Shown piece after piece: positions 55,252 to 64,000 of a DNA stretch of 64,000 nt; the first letter of the stretch is position 1; each line of letters opens with the position of its first letter. The notes beneath the pieces were generated by a model, which searched no databases, had not been told where the DNA came from, and worked only from the letters and a program-made list of their open reading frames with translations. This DNA is from Choristoneura fumiferana (lineage: Eukaryota > Arthropoda > Insecta > Lepidoptera > Tortricidae): the NCBI RefSeq assembly GCF_025370935.1, contig NC_133496.1, positions 3,007,266 through 3,071,265 on the forward strand, in the 5' to 3' direction. The position numbers were made by a program, and so were the translations under genes.

Positions 55252-55825
55252 TTATAAGTCGTGCAGCGCAGGGTCGTCGGTTCGATCGAGCTAGAGCTTG
55301 CACTTGCGCGTTTTTCTGAATTTGTGTACGAAATTGCATTTGAAATTGACCATAAACTTCACAGTGAGTGAAAACTTCGTGAGGAAACCTCAACATACCT
55401 GCGAAGAAAGGAGGGTGGGCTAATTGGCCTAATGACCAATAAGGACAAGCGATATGCCACTGGATAGCTTATTCTAAGTTCTAAAACTTTTACTATGGCA
55501 GGTAGTCCAAAATCTTTGTGTGAAAAAAGTTATTGCTGCATAAAAATAGGTTTTTTCGATACTAAGTAAGTTCCTATATGTTGATGATTTTGTTTTATAT
55601 GCGTTTTCACATTTTTCATTCATTGCCGCCCGCCGTACAAAAAGTAGTAGATATAAAAATGCATGTAGAATATATAAGCTTGTCGTCATGGTTCCTAGGC
55701 CAGAGTCCATACAAATCTGCCCACCCTCCTTTAATGAAGTGTGTGAAATTCCCAATTCACACTGAGCCCTCGTGGGTACTACGGTCGTAGCCTTCTCATT
55801 TTGAGCGGAGGGCTGAGCCCTGCAG
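55252..55825 (+). repeat. SINE split by a MITE insertion
   Basis: The left part (GTCGTCGGTTCGATCGAG, TGTACGAAATTGCATTTGAA, CGTGAGGAAACCT, CTGCGAAG) and right part (AATGAAGTGTGTGAAATTCC, CACACTGAGCCCTCGTGGGT, GCAGTGGGACGTGCAC) are colinear with the SINE at 56884. The 326-bp element at 55407-55732 separates them. Confidence 0.8.
55407..55732. mobile_element. MITE with AAAGGAGGGTGGGC ends
   Basis: The ends AAAGGAGGGTGGGC and GCCCACCCTCCTTT are exact 14-bp reverse complements, and the insertion interrupts a SINE at a definable point. I cannot fix the target duplication. Confidence 0.75.
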
Positions 55826-56883
55826 TGGGACGTGCACAGTTCAAACTCAAACTCAAACTCACAACATTTATTGACAAGAAAAACACACTACATCACAACA
55901 AAAACACAGTAAACAACACTCACTCAGTAACTCACTCAGTCTGTAAACTCAGTTCAAGATGAGACCTTCTATTTACGTCTGCAATTGAGTCTACATACGT
56001 CATTTTAAGCGCCACAATCATATACTGCTGACTGTACAAGTAGGGGGAAAATAAACTTGTATGAAAAATTACATTGATACACGTACGCATTTCCCGTCGA
56101 AAAGAATTTGCGGAATCGACTTTAGCCGACCAAAAAGCTTTATGTCCACGTAATAAGAGCGAAAAGACGTCGATCGGCTCGGCTCGGGAGGGGTGTACCA
56201 ACAGACAAACAAAAGACAGTGACATCCATATACAGTCAAGTAAAATATGAGATTCCAATTGAATAACTCAATCTCCCCGTAGATATAAATACTGTAATTT
56301 AGTATAAGACTTGTAATTTGTAAGTTGTGGAATAAAATATTTTTGTGATAAACCATTCCTTTTATTTATACAAATAAATAGCAATATTTACAAATATTTA
56401 TTAAATAAATGCACTCAAACAACCACTTGATAAGTAGAAAAATAATTATGATATTCGAGCAAGTGTAATGCCAAAATAAAATGTAAATTTAAACATATCT
56501 CTAAGTTGAATTACATTATTATCTTCTGGTTAGAAAACAAAGAATAATGTCTAAAATATATTATTACATCCACCTAATACGATAAGCTAACTTATTATAC
56601 AATCTTAACTAGATTTGTAGCAATTCATTAGCATTAGTGTCCCATATGTGTCACACTTGTTATGTATTATTTCATGGTACAGTCGCCATCAGATATTTCG
56701 GAACGGCGAAGTTAGCCAAAAGATCGGAACATGCACTCTATTATTAAGTTATTAGAGTTCATACTTCGATATTTTTGATTACTATACTGACTACATAATA
56801 CTATTATAACATAACTCAGAGATCTGCAAAGTACTCGTTTGGTTTTAGAGCAAATATTATAACAAATTATATTTTTTTCTCCA

Positions 56884-57182
56884 GAAGCTGTGGTGGCCTA
56901 GTGGTTTGACCTATCGCCTCTCAAGCAGAGGGTCGTGGGTTCAAACCCCGGCTCGCACCTCTGAGTTTTTCGAAATTCATGTGCGGAATTACATTTGAAA
57001 TTTACCACGAGCTTTGCGGTGAAGGAAAACATCGTGAGGAAACCTGCGAAGCAATTCAATGGTGCGTGTGAAGTTCCCAATCCGCACTGGGCCGGGTGGG
57101 AACTACGGCCCAAGCCCTCTTGTTCTGAGAGGAGGCCTGTGCCCAGCAGTGGGACGTATATAGGCTGGGATGATGATGATGA
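56884..57182 (+). repeat. tRNA-derived SINE, best full-length copy
   Basis: The head GTGGTGGCCTAGTGGTTTGA (box A), CTCTCAAGCAGAGGGTCGTG and GGTTCAAACCCCGGCTCGCA (box B) retains tRNA-like form. Body and tail are as in 51943. Further fragments lie at 2106-2290, 18775-18840, 19160-19215, 19965-20060, 58893-58945 and 61185-61209. Confidence 0.85.
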
Positions 57183-57897
57183 TATTTATTTTCTCCAACC
57201 TCAATAGGAAAACTTCTTGGTTGCTTATCAATTCATGTCATGAGGTCATGACCCGCATTCAACTTGAAATAAAACTTTAAACGGAAAGAAAACAATATTA
57301 TCTACATGCATATCATAACTTCCCTATTATAATGTTCCGAAACGAATATCAAATGGCCTTTATTAAGAAAACCTGGTATCTGCGGGTGCATCTTAATTTC
57401 ACATTAAAGTACAGTGCATCTTAATGTTTACATTAAAGTATCTGGTAATACTTTTTTAACAATGCATATCTGTACATATTGTAGAAAACTTATGACATGC
57501 ATGTAGATATAATTATTATTCAAAGTCAAAGTCAAAATACAGGCCATATCTGAACATATAGAATACTTATGATATGCATGTAGATAAAGTTATGTATGCG
57601 GCTATAATAATTATCATAAAAACTTAGTGTGATCTTATTATGAAACCACACTCGTACTTTAATGCCTCTCATTATGCAACACCACATAAATAACTATTAT
57701 GTATTTACTAGACGGTTTCGTAAAGTACAGAACAGAGTGCGTCACTCGATTCGTAGTGTCGCGATAAGAGGTTAATGTATTGGTACGAGATCGGGCTGAG
57801 TTTTCTAGCCTTGTTATTAAGTATTGTATTGTAAAACTATTTATTGTACATAAAAATGCATGAAAATAACAGAACACAGGATAATAAGATAAGGTCA

Positions 57898-57903
57898 TTT
57901 ATT
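57898..57903 (-). promoter_or_regulatory. Polyadenylation signal for NDOR1
   Basis: AATAAA on the minus strand about 150 bp after the NDOR1 stop codon. Confidence 0.45.
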
Positions 57904-58052
57904 TTGTCTATGAATATTATTTTATAATTATAATATTACCATGTGTCGTTCGAAACTTTTCTTGATGTGACAGATACAGCACATTAACAGTTAACATGTT
58001 AAGACATTTTTTGTCGAAAGCGTAACTTGGGACTCGGGACACATTTTGTACC

Positions 58053-58248
58053 TCACCACGTCTCAACTTGCAACCGTCTTACATCTTCCAAAGTTTTAAC
58101 TTGTTCCGCCCCTATGGCCTCTCCAAGGGCATCGCGTACATTATTGGGCATGTTCTTAGCGTTCCCAGAGATGTATATGTACCCGTTCTGGTCCATAATA
58201 AGGGAACGGATGGTTGCACTGTGTTCGACGATTTTGTGTTGGACGTAT
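58053..58248 (-). CDS. NDOR1: NDOR1 (NADPH-dependent diflavin oxidoreductase 1), last exon
   Basis: It follows a poly-T/CAG acceptor and encodes YVQHKIVEHSATIRSLIMDQ, GYIYISGNAKNMPNNVRDAL and RRLQVETW then stop. The YVQH, SGNAK-MP and terminal ETW motifs belong to the NADPH-binding end of diflavin reductases; the Trp stacks on the FAD. The first base completes isoleucine with exon 58993-59219. Confidence 0.94.
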
Positions 58249-58992
58249 CTGAAAAAAAAAAAGAATGCTCTGTTTGGATCCAACAAACACACATTAACTA
58301 AATTAAGCGACCGAATTTCGGCGTAATTATACTTATTTGCCAAAATTACGTCACATTTTTGTGCTCAAACTTCCGTCGGTCGTTAACTAAAGTTCCGCGG
58401 CTGATCATGCCAAAACGACGTAACTGTGGCAAAATATGTGGTACTGGCGTAATCACGCCGAATTTCTGTCGTGTTATTTCGCGCTTATACTGTATACTAT
58501 CCTATCAGCAGCATATGTCGGAACGTAAATGGGTCTATGGCTTTTCTTTTTGATGCATATAAAAATGTCCGAGGAACATTAAAAAAACGTAACTATACCC
58601 CTTAACTGCATGCCTTAATTTATACATGCATGTATTGAGCTTTAAGGATTTAATTAATTAATTTGTAGGAGCTAATTTTTTTCTGCCAACAAACTGTCAT
58701 GCAGTTTTTTAGATAAATTGTTTAAAAATGTATTCTGTTATTTGAGAAAAAAATAAAAAAATACTCGTTCGATAATTTTTATCGGAATATTTGGGCTCAA
58801 AATAGAAAAAAAAACTGTTAACGCAGTAAACTACGGTAACGCAGTAATATTAATACGAAATTACGACTTTTTGTAATAAATAACAGTAGTTCCTATTCGG
58901 GGCCAACGCGGATTGGAAACTTGACACACACCATTGAATTTGACAAGATGTTTTTCTTTACTATTTAACTCATGGTAAAACTCAATACTTAC
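58249..58992 (-). other. NDOR1: NDOR1 last intron
   Basis: 744 bp of AT-rich sequence with a SINE fragment (58893-58945, reverse: GGCCAACGCGGATTGGAAAC, CACACACCATTGAATT). Nothing else is recognised. Confidence 0.7.
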
Positions 58993-59219
58993 ATCTTATC
59001 CTCCTGGTCCCGAGAAAACGCACAATACAGCGTTACCTTCCCCTCCCCCGCCAACCCCTCTAACTCTTCTCTGCAATGGAAGTCCTTTTCCTTATACCGA
59101 CAGCCGAAGAAAAGGTGCATTGTGTGTTTGTCCGCTTGGCCGAGATATGTACGCTCTTGTATGAGGCTCCTGAAGGGGGCTAGGCCTGTGCCTGGGCCGA
59201 TTAGAACGAGAGGGATGGA
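58993..59219 (-). CDS. NDOR1: NDOR1, NADPH-binding exon
   Basis: Encodes SIPLVLIGPGTGLAPFRSLI, then HLFFGCRYKEKDFHCREELE and LYCAFSRDQEDK. GPGTGLAPFR is the NADPH pyrophosphate loop, and FFGCR with AFSRDQ contacts the nicotinamide and 2'-phosphate. The acceptor is TCTTTCAG and the donor GTAAGT. Confidence 0.95.
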
Positions 59220-60006
59220 CTGAAAGAGAAATAAGAGATTATTTTATTTAATTTCTACTGTACCAACTATGTGGACATTTCTAAACGAAATGGCGTACAC
59301 TAGAGTATTATACTACCTGGAAAAGATGACGCTAAAGAGTATTTCTCAAAAAGTTGTTCCGTCATGAAATGACAAGAAACCAGTTTGTCAAGAAATTATT
59401 AAGTAACACTGAGGACGAGATCATAAAACATAAACTGCATAAAACCTCCAAAATTTCTTGACGTCAGCAAAACGTCACGAAATCTTGTGAGGAAAAAAAT
59501 CGTAATTTTGTAACTACATCGAAACTTTCTATTAGATCCAACAAAAAAGATTATCTGACTTTTTATCACCTTTACCACAAGGTTTTGTATATATTGAAAC
59601 ACAATATTAATTAATAACTTGTATAAATTTCTTCTTAATTATGTGGACAACTGAAAATGGACAACTTTTTGAGAAATAAAAAGTCTAAAGTTGGCTGCAG
59701 CTGAAAATCAGCGCTGTGGTTCCGTACCTCAGCATTGCTGAGCTGCCAGCCTTTCGGCTAGCTTTAAGTATGACCTTAATTAAACATTAATTATAAGTAC
59801 TGATGTATGCTACCTACAAGTTTGTCGATTAAACTTTTCTTTCTTTCTTTCTTTCTTTCTAAAGTCATATTGATAACAAAATTTGAAATTTGCTTCTTTA
59901 CCATACTTAGAATAGGTACATTTACCAGTTTCAATGTAAATTATAATGAGTTTTGTCCTTTACGGTACAATACAGAAGTTAAAAATATAAGTTTATTAAA
60001 ACTCAC
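59220..60006 (-). other. NDOR1: NDOR1 intron containing a Tc1/mariner-type MITE
   Basis: Holds the MITE at 59342-59676 and a (CTTT)n microsatellite at about 59838-59861 next to a LINE-like TTTGTCGATTAAACTT. The remainder is unrecognised. Confidence 0.7.
59342..59676. mobile_element. Tc1/mariner-type MITE, copy 2
   Basis: The ends TTTCTCAAAAAGTTGT and ACAACTTTTTGAGAAA are exact 16-bp reverse complements, flanked by TA on both sides (59340-59341 and 59677-59678). It is colinear with 7430-7774. Confidence 0.85.
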
Positions 60007-60282
60007 CGTATTTTTAGGAAACTCTATAGTCCCTTTTGTAATCCATCCATAAACTTGATCCCCCGGATTCAAGCCTTTTAGCCAATTGGAAGCCAGGCCC
60101 AACCTCGCCTTCTTCAGCTTGCTGTAATACTTGACTACAGCAATCAATAGTTCCATCTTTTGCCCGCTAGATGGCAGGCAACTGCTGGCTATAGAGAAGG
60201 AGCGCGGTTTGATGGGAGAGAAGAGCTCGAACAGGATCTCTATGGTCAGCTTGGATGCTGATTTGTGGAAGTCATGTAGCAC
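60007..60282 (-). CDS. NDOR1: NDOR1, FAD-binding exon
   Basis: Encodes VLHDFHKSASKLTIEILFEL, IKPRSFSIASSCLPSSGQK, MELLIAVVKYYSKLKKARLG and LGLASNWLKGLNPGDQVYGW. The RSFSIASS block is the Arg-x-aromatic-Ser motif that holds the flavin, and GLASNWL binds the diphosphate. 92 codons, phase 0 at both ends. Confidence 0.95.
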
Positions 60283-60910
60283 CTGGATTTTATTAACAGA
60301 ATGTAAGAAAACGTGGTTATGTAAATTGAAGATCGAACAGCTAAACCTGGAAGGGGCAGACAGTTGAATGATGTACCAGTCAGTCAGGGGACCCACTTGC
60401 TCGTTTGCCATCCAGTAGAATAATAAAAAAAGTCATGGTGTTAAAATATATTTAAGTACCTAATAAAAGTAAAAAAACTATTATACTTAAAATCCAAAAT
60501 CACGATAAAAATGTATAAAATGAAATGATATACACGCTTTGTATGTATACAAACCAAATGTATACAGTCCGCCTTCGTACAAGTATCTTTGTTAATTGTG
60601 TTTTGTTTCTATTCTTTTGTACAATAAAGAGTTTACATACATACATACAAATATCTGTTGTCTGGTAGAGTCGAGGGCATAAATAACTATACAACTCAGT
60701 GTCAAATATATGTATACATCGACTTTATGGTTAGTGGCATAAAGATGTACAGATGTTTTTGACGTTTGGTAACTTACATAATATGTATGACCTTGATTGT
60801 ACATACACATAGTATAGTCGGCCCAGGAACTGCTTCATAACTTTTTATAACAGATCGATGAGCTTGATATAAATTTACTTTCATTAATAGTCTAAGGTCA
60901 AAATAATTAC
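60283..60910 (-). other. NDOR1: NDOR1 intron
   Basis: 628 bp with LINE tail fragments (60388-60430, CCCACTTGCTCGTTTGCCAT; 60590-60650, TTTGTACAATAAAGAG). Confidence 0.7.
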
Positions 60911-61131
60911 CTCTAGAACAGTTCTCCTCGGCCTCCTACAATAGCTCATCCAGTCTTCCTGTCCCTGCGCCGTACTGAGCTCTATACATTTGTCCCGTTC
61001 TAGCTTATCGTCCGACACGAGCGCCAGAAGAGAGAAGACATATTGCGTTGGGTAGAACTTTAGGTCCCAGTATTGCTCCGCTATTTCGTAGAGCGTTAAG
61101 GGTTCCTTAAGGAACTCTGGAACTGGCATGT
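60911..61131 (-). CDS. NDOR1: NDOR1, connecting-domain exon (first visible)
   Basis: NDOR1 passes electrons from NADPH through FAD and FMN to CIAPIN1 (anamorsin/Dre2), feeding cytosolic iron-sulfur cluster assembly. This exon encodes MPVPEFLKEPLTLYEIAEQY, YVFSLLALVSDDKLERDKCI and AQGQEDWMSYCRRPRRTVLE. This is the helical connecting domain of diflavin reductases, with the conserved C-RPRRT-LE run. It begins with two bases completing an upstream codon, so earlier exons exist (FMN flavodoxin domain and start of the FAD domain, about half of the 597-residue human protein). None can be found before the right edge, so they are probably in the N gap. Confidence 0.94.
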
Positions 61132-62435
61132 CTGCAATAGAGGGAGCCACTGCTAAGAAGCTTTTTTATCTCGATTCATGGCCCATCCCGATCCGCACTG
61201 GGCCCGCGTNNNNNNNNNNNNNNNNNNNNNNNNNNNNNNNNNNNNNNNNNNNNNNNNNNNNNNNNNNNNNNNNNNNNNNNNNNNNNNNNNNNNNNNNNNN
61301 NNNNNNNNNAACACGGACGTGTAATGTAAATAAATTAATTTTAAACACAGTTTTTGGGGTAAATAAAAAAAACTATGTATAAACTATATCGTGTCGTGTG
61401 ACATATCAAATGAAAGGGTATATTATGAAAATCTCAAATATATATTTTTCATTATTTGAAATTAATCCGTTTTGAAGTTATTTAAGAAAATAGGTGAAAA
61501 TTGACCATTTCCCTGCCCCTTATCTCCTAAAAGCCCAGTAGGGCCTAAAATTTAAAAAAAAAATACAGAAAATAGGTCCATACCTATAGATTACAGGAAA
61601 ACATATGAGAATCTAATGGTATTTAAAGTAACACCGTTTAACCAGTATGAATATTTATATTTCGCTGAATGGCCAAATGAATTAAATTTAAAAAATAGCA
61701 TAGCAACGGTAAATAAATTATACCTTTTTATAAAGAAAATATTCTATTCTTTACTTCTGTAATATCTTGGCGATAAAGGGTGAAGTTTTTGAGAAAACTA
61801 ACCTGTTAGCAGAAAAAATCTATCAATTATAAAAAAAGTTAGTATTTGATATCATATTGCGCTGAAACTATAAGTGATATCGTTTTTAAATGTATAAAAG
61901 GTTCATAGTAAATTTATCAAGGATTATTTCGTTCCTACACACTTTTTATGTACTTATCGTGTACGGTTTTCTTTCAAAATGGAAAAATACCGCGGTCCGG
62001 GACATATTCGAGGGCGCGGGGGGTGAAGCTCGCCCCGGAGGGGGGAGAGTGGATAAAATTTAACTTTGCTCTATAACCTACATATCCTGATAGATACAAG
62101 TCTTGCATTAATTTTGCCAAATTTTCAGCTAATTCTACTGAACTAATAGGCCTCTTCCATGGCGCGCCACAACACTCCGTCTTCAGCCCCTCGGATCCAT
62201 CCGCCGCCAGCGACCCTCTTAAGGTCGTCCGTCCACCGTGCCTCAGGACGCCCTACACTACGTTTACCCGCATTAGGTCATTTTTAATTGTACCCCCCAT
62301 CACTAATGTAATGCGATAAGTCCCGTTTATGGTTTAAGTATGAGTGTGAATCACAAATGTTTAATACATTAGACTCTAGCATATTTTCAAATCGAAGTTA
62401 TTTCTCAGCATAGCAAAAAAAAAGTTGTCTCTCAC
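61132..62435. other. Gap-containing interval between NDOR1 and the LHFPL2-like gene
   Basis: It contains a SINE piece (GATCCGCACTGGGCCCGCGT) cut off by the gap, the gap, then AT-rich sequence. A GC-rich patch lies near 62000-62050, and a reverse LINE fragment at about 62150-62275 (ACCCTCTTAAGGTCGTCCGT). No exon is seen. Confidence 0.7.
61210..61309. other. Assembly gap of 100 N
   Basis: Exactly 100 N, a placeholder of unknown true length, beginning inside a SINE copy. Exons missing from both flanking genes point to substantial lost sequence. Confidence 0.95.
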
Positions 62436-62546
62436 CTCCTAAAGCCTGAGTAGCTCCCGCCAGAGAAATGACGCTTTTCTTAAAAACCGATTGAACACAG
62501 CACGCCATAACACCAGCTAGCACGGTCGAGAATTGTATAGCAGCAC
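62436..62546 (-). CDS. LHFPL2-like tetraspan membrane protein, internal exon
   Basis: Bounded by a TTTGCCTTCATTAG acceptor and a GTGAGAG donor. Joined to 63679 it reads C-AAIQFSTVLAGVMAC-CVQSVFKKSVISLAGATQ. This is a transmembrane helix followed by the conserved CVQS-KKS loop and the start of the third helix, as in LHFPL2. One base is left for the next exon, which is not present downstream. The C-terminal exon(s) are probably within the gap at 61210. Confidence 0.85.
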
Positions 62547-63209
62547 CTAATGAAGGCAAAGAAAGGCGAAATTTATTGAATCATGCGTTACTAAGAATAC
62601 ATTTCTTGCTAAACGCAGGTATCATACGGTCACGGGTAAGCAATAGTATATTTTTTATAGAGGGACTAAAATAAGCCAATATACATATACCCGAGGTGGT
62701 TAGCCACCAGAGCTTTAGCGAGGATGTCTATTTATCCGAGGGTTTACATTGACTTTTAGTCTCGAGGTGAAAACTCTATTTTTCACTTCGATTGCGAGGA
62801 AAAAATAGTCATTAATCGTTTATGATTTGCGCTCTACAACAATTTCAAAGTTTTTGCGATTCCAACTTAACACAGATATAACAAAATCGCATCGGCGATA
62901 TGGTCCATACACAAACTGGAATAAATAAAATGGCACCATCTTCTATGCGGAAAAAGAATAGAACTAAGTACTGGCTGTTTGAGTTTATCTAAGTCACTCG
63001 AAGTAAATAAAAAAAAAAATTACTTTTACTCCCTAGGGACTAAAGTACTCACTTTACTCCCGCCTCGTAAGGCTATATTGACCTACTTTTAGAACATGAG
63101 AAGTGAAAAGTAATTATTAGTTCATAGAAAGGCGATTAAAAAAAAATCTCAAACCATTTATTTGTGTCATAGCCAGGAATCGGACGGATTCGGGCCCATG
63201 CTAGCTGCA

Positions 63210-63331
63210 GGGCTACTACGAAACTCGAAACTCGAAGTTCGTATCGTACCGTCCCTCTCGCTCTCGTATTAAATAGTGTAAGTGTCAGAGGGACCGCACG
63301 ACACGAACTTCGAGTTTCGTATTAGTAGCCC
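63210..63331. mobile_element. CTACTACGAA-family MITE, copy 7
   Basis: Ends GGGCTACTACGAAACTCGAA and TTCGAGTTTCGTATTAGTAG, with centre CTCTCGTATTAAATAGTGTA. Confidence 0.85.
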
Positions 63332-63477
63332 TGCTGGTGCGGGTGCACTGCGCGGGCGCACGCGGGTGCAGGTACATACATCCGTCGCACGCGCCGCGCG
63401 CAGTTAGCGCTGCTCATACTATTGTTCAACAGGCGGCCACCCGCACCGCGCAAACCAAGTCAACTAGCGTAGGGCCT

Positions 63478-63637
63478 AACCCCCTTATTTATAAACGACA
63501 ATCAAACCTATTTCAGTTAAAATGCCGCTAAAATTCGTTTGTCCTTATCTGTCACTTCGACATTTGTATTTGTTAGAAAGGGACAAAGCATTTGTTAGTT
63601 AACATAGGCTTGTTAAGTTTTATGAATAAGGGGGTAA
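63478..63637. mobile_element. MITE with ACCCCCTTATT ends
   Basis: TAACCCCCTTATTTATAAAC at the left and GTTTTATGAATAAGGGGGTA at the right pair with two mismatches. It ends 41 bp before the LHFPL2-like exon. A GTTTGTCCTTATCTGTCACT core is present. Confidence 0.7.
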
Positions 63638-63678
63638 GACTTTTGGCGGCTGTAAGGCGAGAAGTTACACAAACTTAC

Positions 63679-63797
63679 ATAGAGACAAGAAGAATAGAGC
63701 TGCCTTCCATGGTGTGGGGTAGAAGTTAGAGTCAGTAGCGAAGCCGTAGAATGAGAACGAACCACAGTCGTTAGAGTAGTCGCGAATGCGGATACAT
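63679..63797 (-). CDS. LHFPL2-like tetraspan membrane protein, exon (first visible)
   Basis: LHFPL proteins are claudin-like four-helix membrane proteins; LHFPL2 function is poorly known, with a reproductive-tract role in mammals. The exon follows a TTTTACCTGTTCCAG acceptor and ends at GTAAGT. It reads CIRIRDYSNDCGSFSFYGFA then TDSNFYPTPWKAALFFLSL. The CIR start and the CG-SF..W-A-lead into a helix match the end of the first extracellular loop and second transmembrane helix. The start codon and first helix lie beyond the right edge. The fly relative would be CG3770 (from memory). Confidence 0.85.
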
Positions 63798-63835
63798 CTG
63801 GAACAGGTAAAAGTCGATATTAATTTTTTGTTAAA

Positions 63836-64000
63836 AAATCCATTTTTAATACAAGCTTTTTTGCTGACTAGTGTCATCCAAATTACATTACCACCAAATT
63901 TCAAGTCAATGCCATTAACCGTTGAGGAGTTCCATCACCAGGATATCACTGCCTACCAGTTTCACATAAGTATGCCAAATTTCAAGTCAATTCGACCACT
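63836..64000 (+). repeat. Dispersed repeat, GCTGACTGTACTTTTTGT family, copy 3 (cut by window edge)
   Basis: AATACAAGCTTTTTTGCTGA, CCATTAACCGTTGAGGAGTT and a CACCAGGATATCACTGCC block match 19606-19760. It starts 39 bp upstream of the LHFPL2-like acceptor, in its intron. Confidence 0.65.

Larger units (their letters stand above)
54168..58052. other. THOC3-NDOR1 convergent intergenic region
   Basis: Repeats dominate: a run of 10 C (54229), a TTTCGCATTTATAATAT-type tail (54297-54603) and a GCGTTTCC-type MITE fragment (54614-54740). These are followed by a reverse LINE tail (about 55045-55160), an interrupted SINE (55252-55825), a full SINE (56884-57182) and a (TCAAAG)n tail (57516-57560). The stretches 55840-56640, 57185-57510 and 57600-57890 show nothing recognisable. 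Confidence 0.7.
62547..63678 (-). other. LHFPL2-like intron with MITEs
   Basis: Contains a fragment of the TTATTGAATCA repeat (about 62572-62640) and a CTACTACGAA MITE (63210-63331). A GC-rich patch follows (63336-63470), then a MITE with ends ACCCCCTTATTTATAAAC and GTTTTATGAATAAGGGGGT (63478-63637). Confidence 0.7.

Noticed and set aside
63336..63470. GC-rich plus-strand frame as an exon
   Set aside because: It lies in the LHFPL2-like intron between two MITEs, with no recognisable protein and poor splice sites.

Overview
The window is insect nuclear DNA, almost certainly from a moth or butterfly (Lepidoptera). Genes are few, with short spliced exons, and the spaces are filled with inverted-repeat MITEs, Helitron tails ending in CTAG, tRNA-derived SINEs and RTE-type LINE fragments of kinds I know from lepidopteran genomes. 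It is a draft assembly: two runs of exactly 100 N (27828-27927 and 61210-61309) look like gaps of unknown size.

Five host genes can be supported. (1) The left 35 kb is the 5' part of a minus-strand G protein-coupled receptor kinase gene (Gprk2, GRK4/5/6 type). Only two short coding exons are present, 34889-34838 and 6027-5932, separated by a 28.8 kb intron; the kinase domain lies off the left edge. (2) TAF1B, plus strand, three exons (37042-42225): a zinc-ribbon subunit of the RNA polymerase I initiation factor, head-to-head with Gprk2. (3) THOC3 (Tex1), plus strand, seven exons (46707-54167): a WD40 subunit of the THO/TREX mRNA export complex, complete at 327 residues. (4) NDOR1, minus strand, the last four exons (61131-58053): C-terminal FAD/NADPH half of a diflavin reductase of the cytosolic iron-sulfur pathway, convergent with THOC3. 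(5) An LHFPL2-like tetraspan membrane protein, minus strand, two internal exons (63797-62436). The missing 3' end of (5) and 5' end of (4) should both lie around the N gap at 61210, so the gap probably hides several kilobases.

Gprk2 intron 1 holds the most unusual structures. One is a near-perfect palindrome of about 4 kb (27942-31900). Each arm carries about three tandem units of roughly 330 bp and, near the centre, a mirrored copy of the 3' end of an intron-containing gene for a cysteine-rich CXC domain. Another is an array of 27 copies of a 69-bp unit (20560-22452) growing inside a MITE. Elsewhere, two copies of a tRNA-like mobile element (1685-2021 and about 51039-51340) show compensatory base changes in two stems. 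A 342-bp hAT-type MITE sits in THOC3 intron 4, and members of one 110-130 bp MITE family lie just upstream of both the TAF1B and THOC3 start codons.

The genes have housekeeping or signalling roles and do not form a functional cluster. Several short exon-like stretches (6263-6328, 42929-43064, 43347-43389, 43989-44113) are recorded as unidentified.
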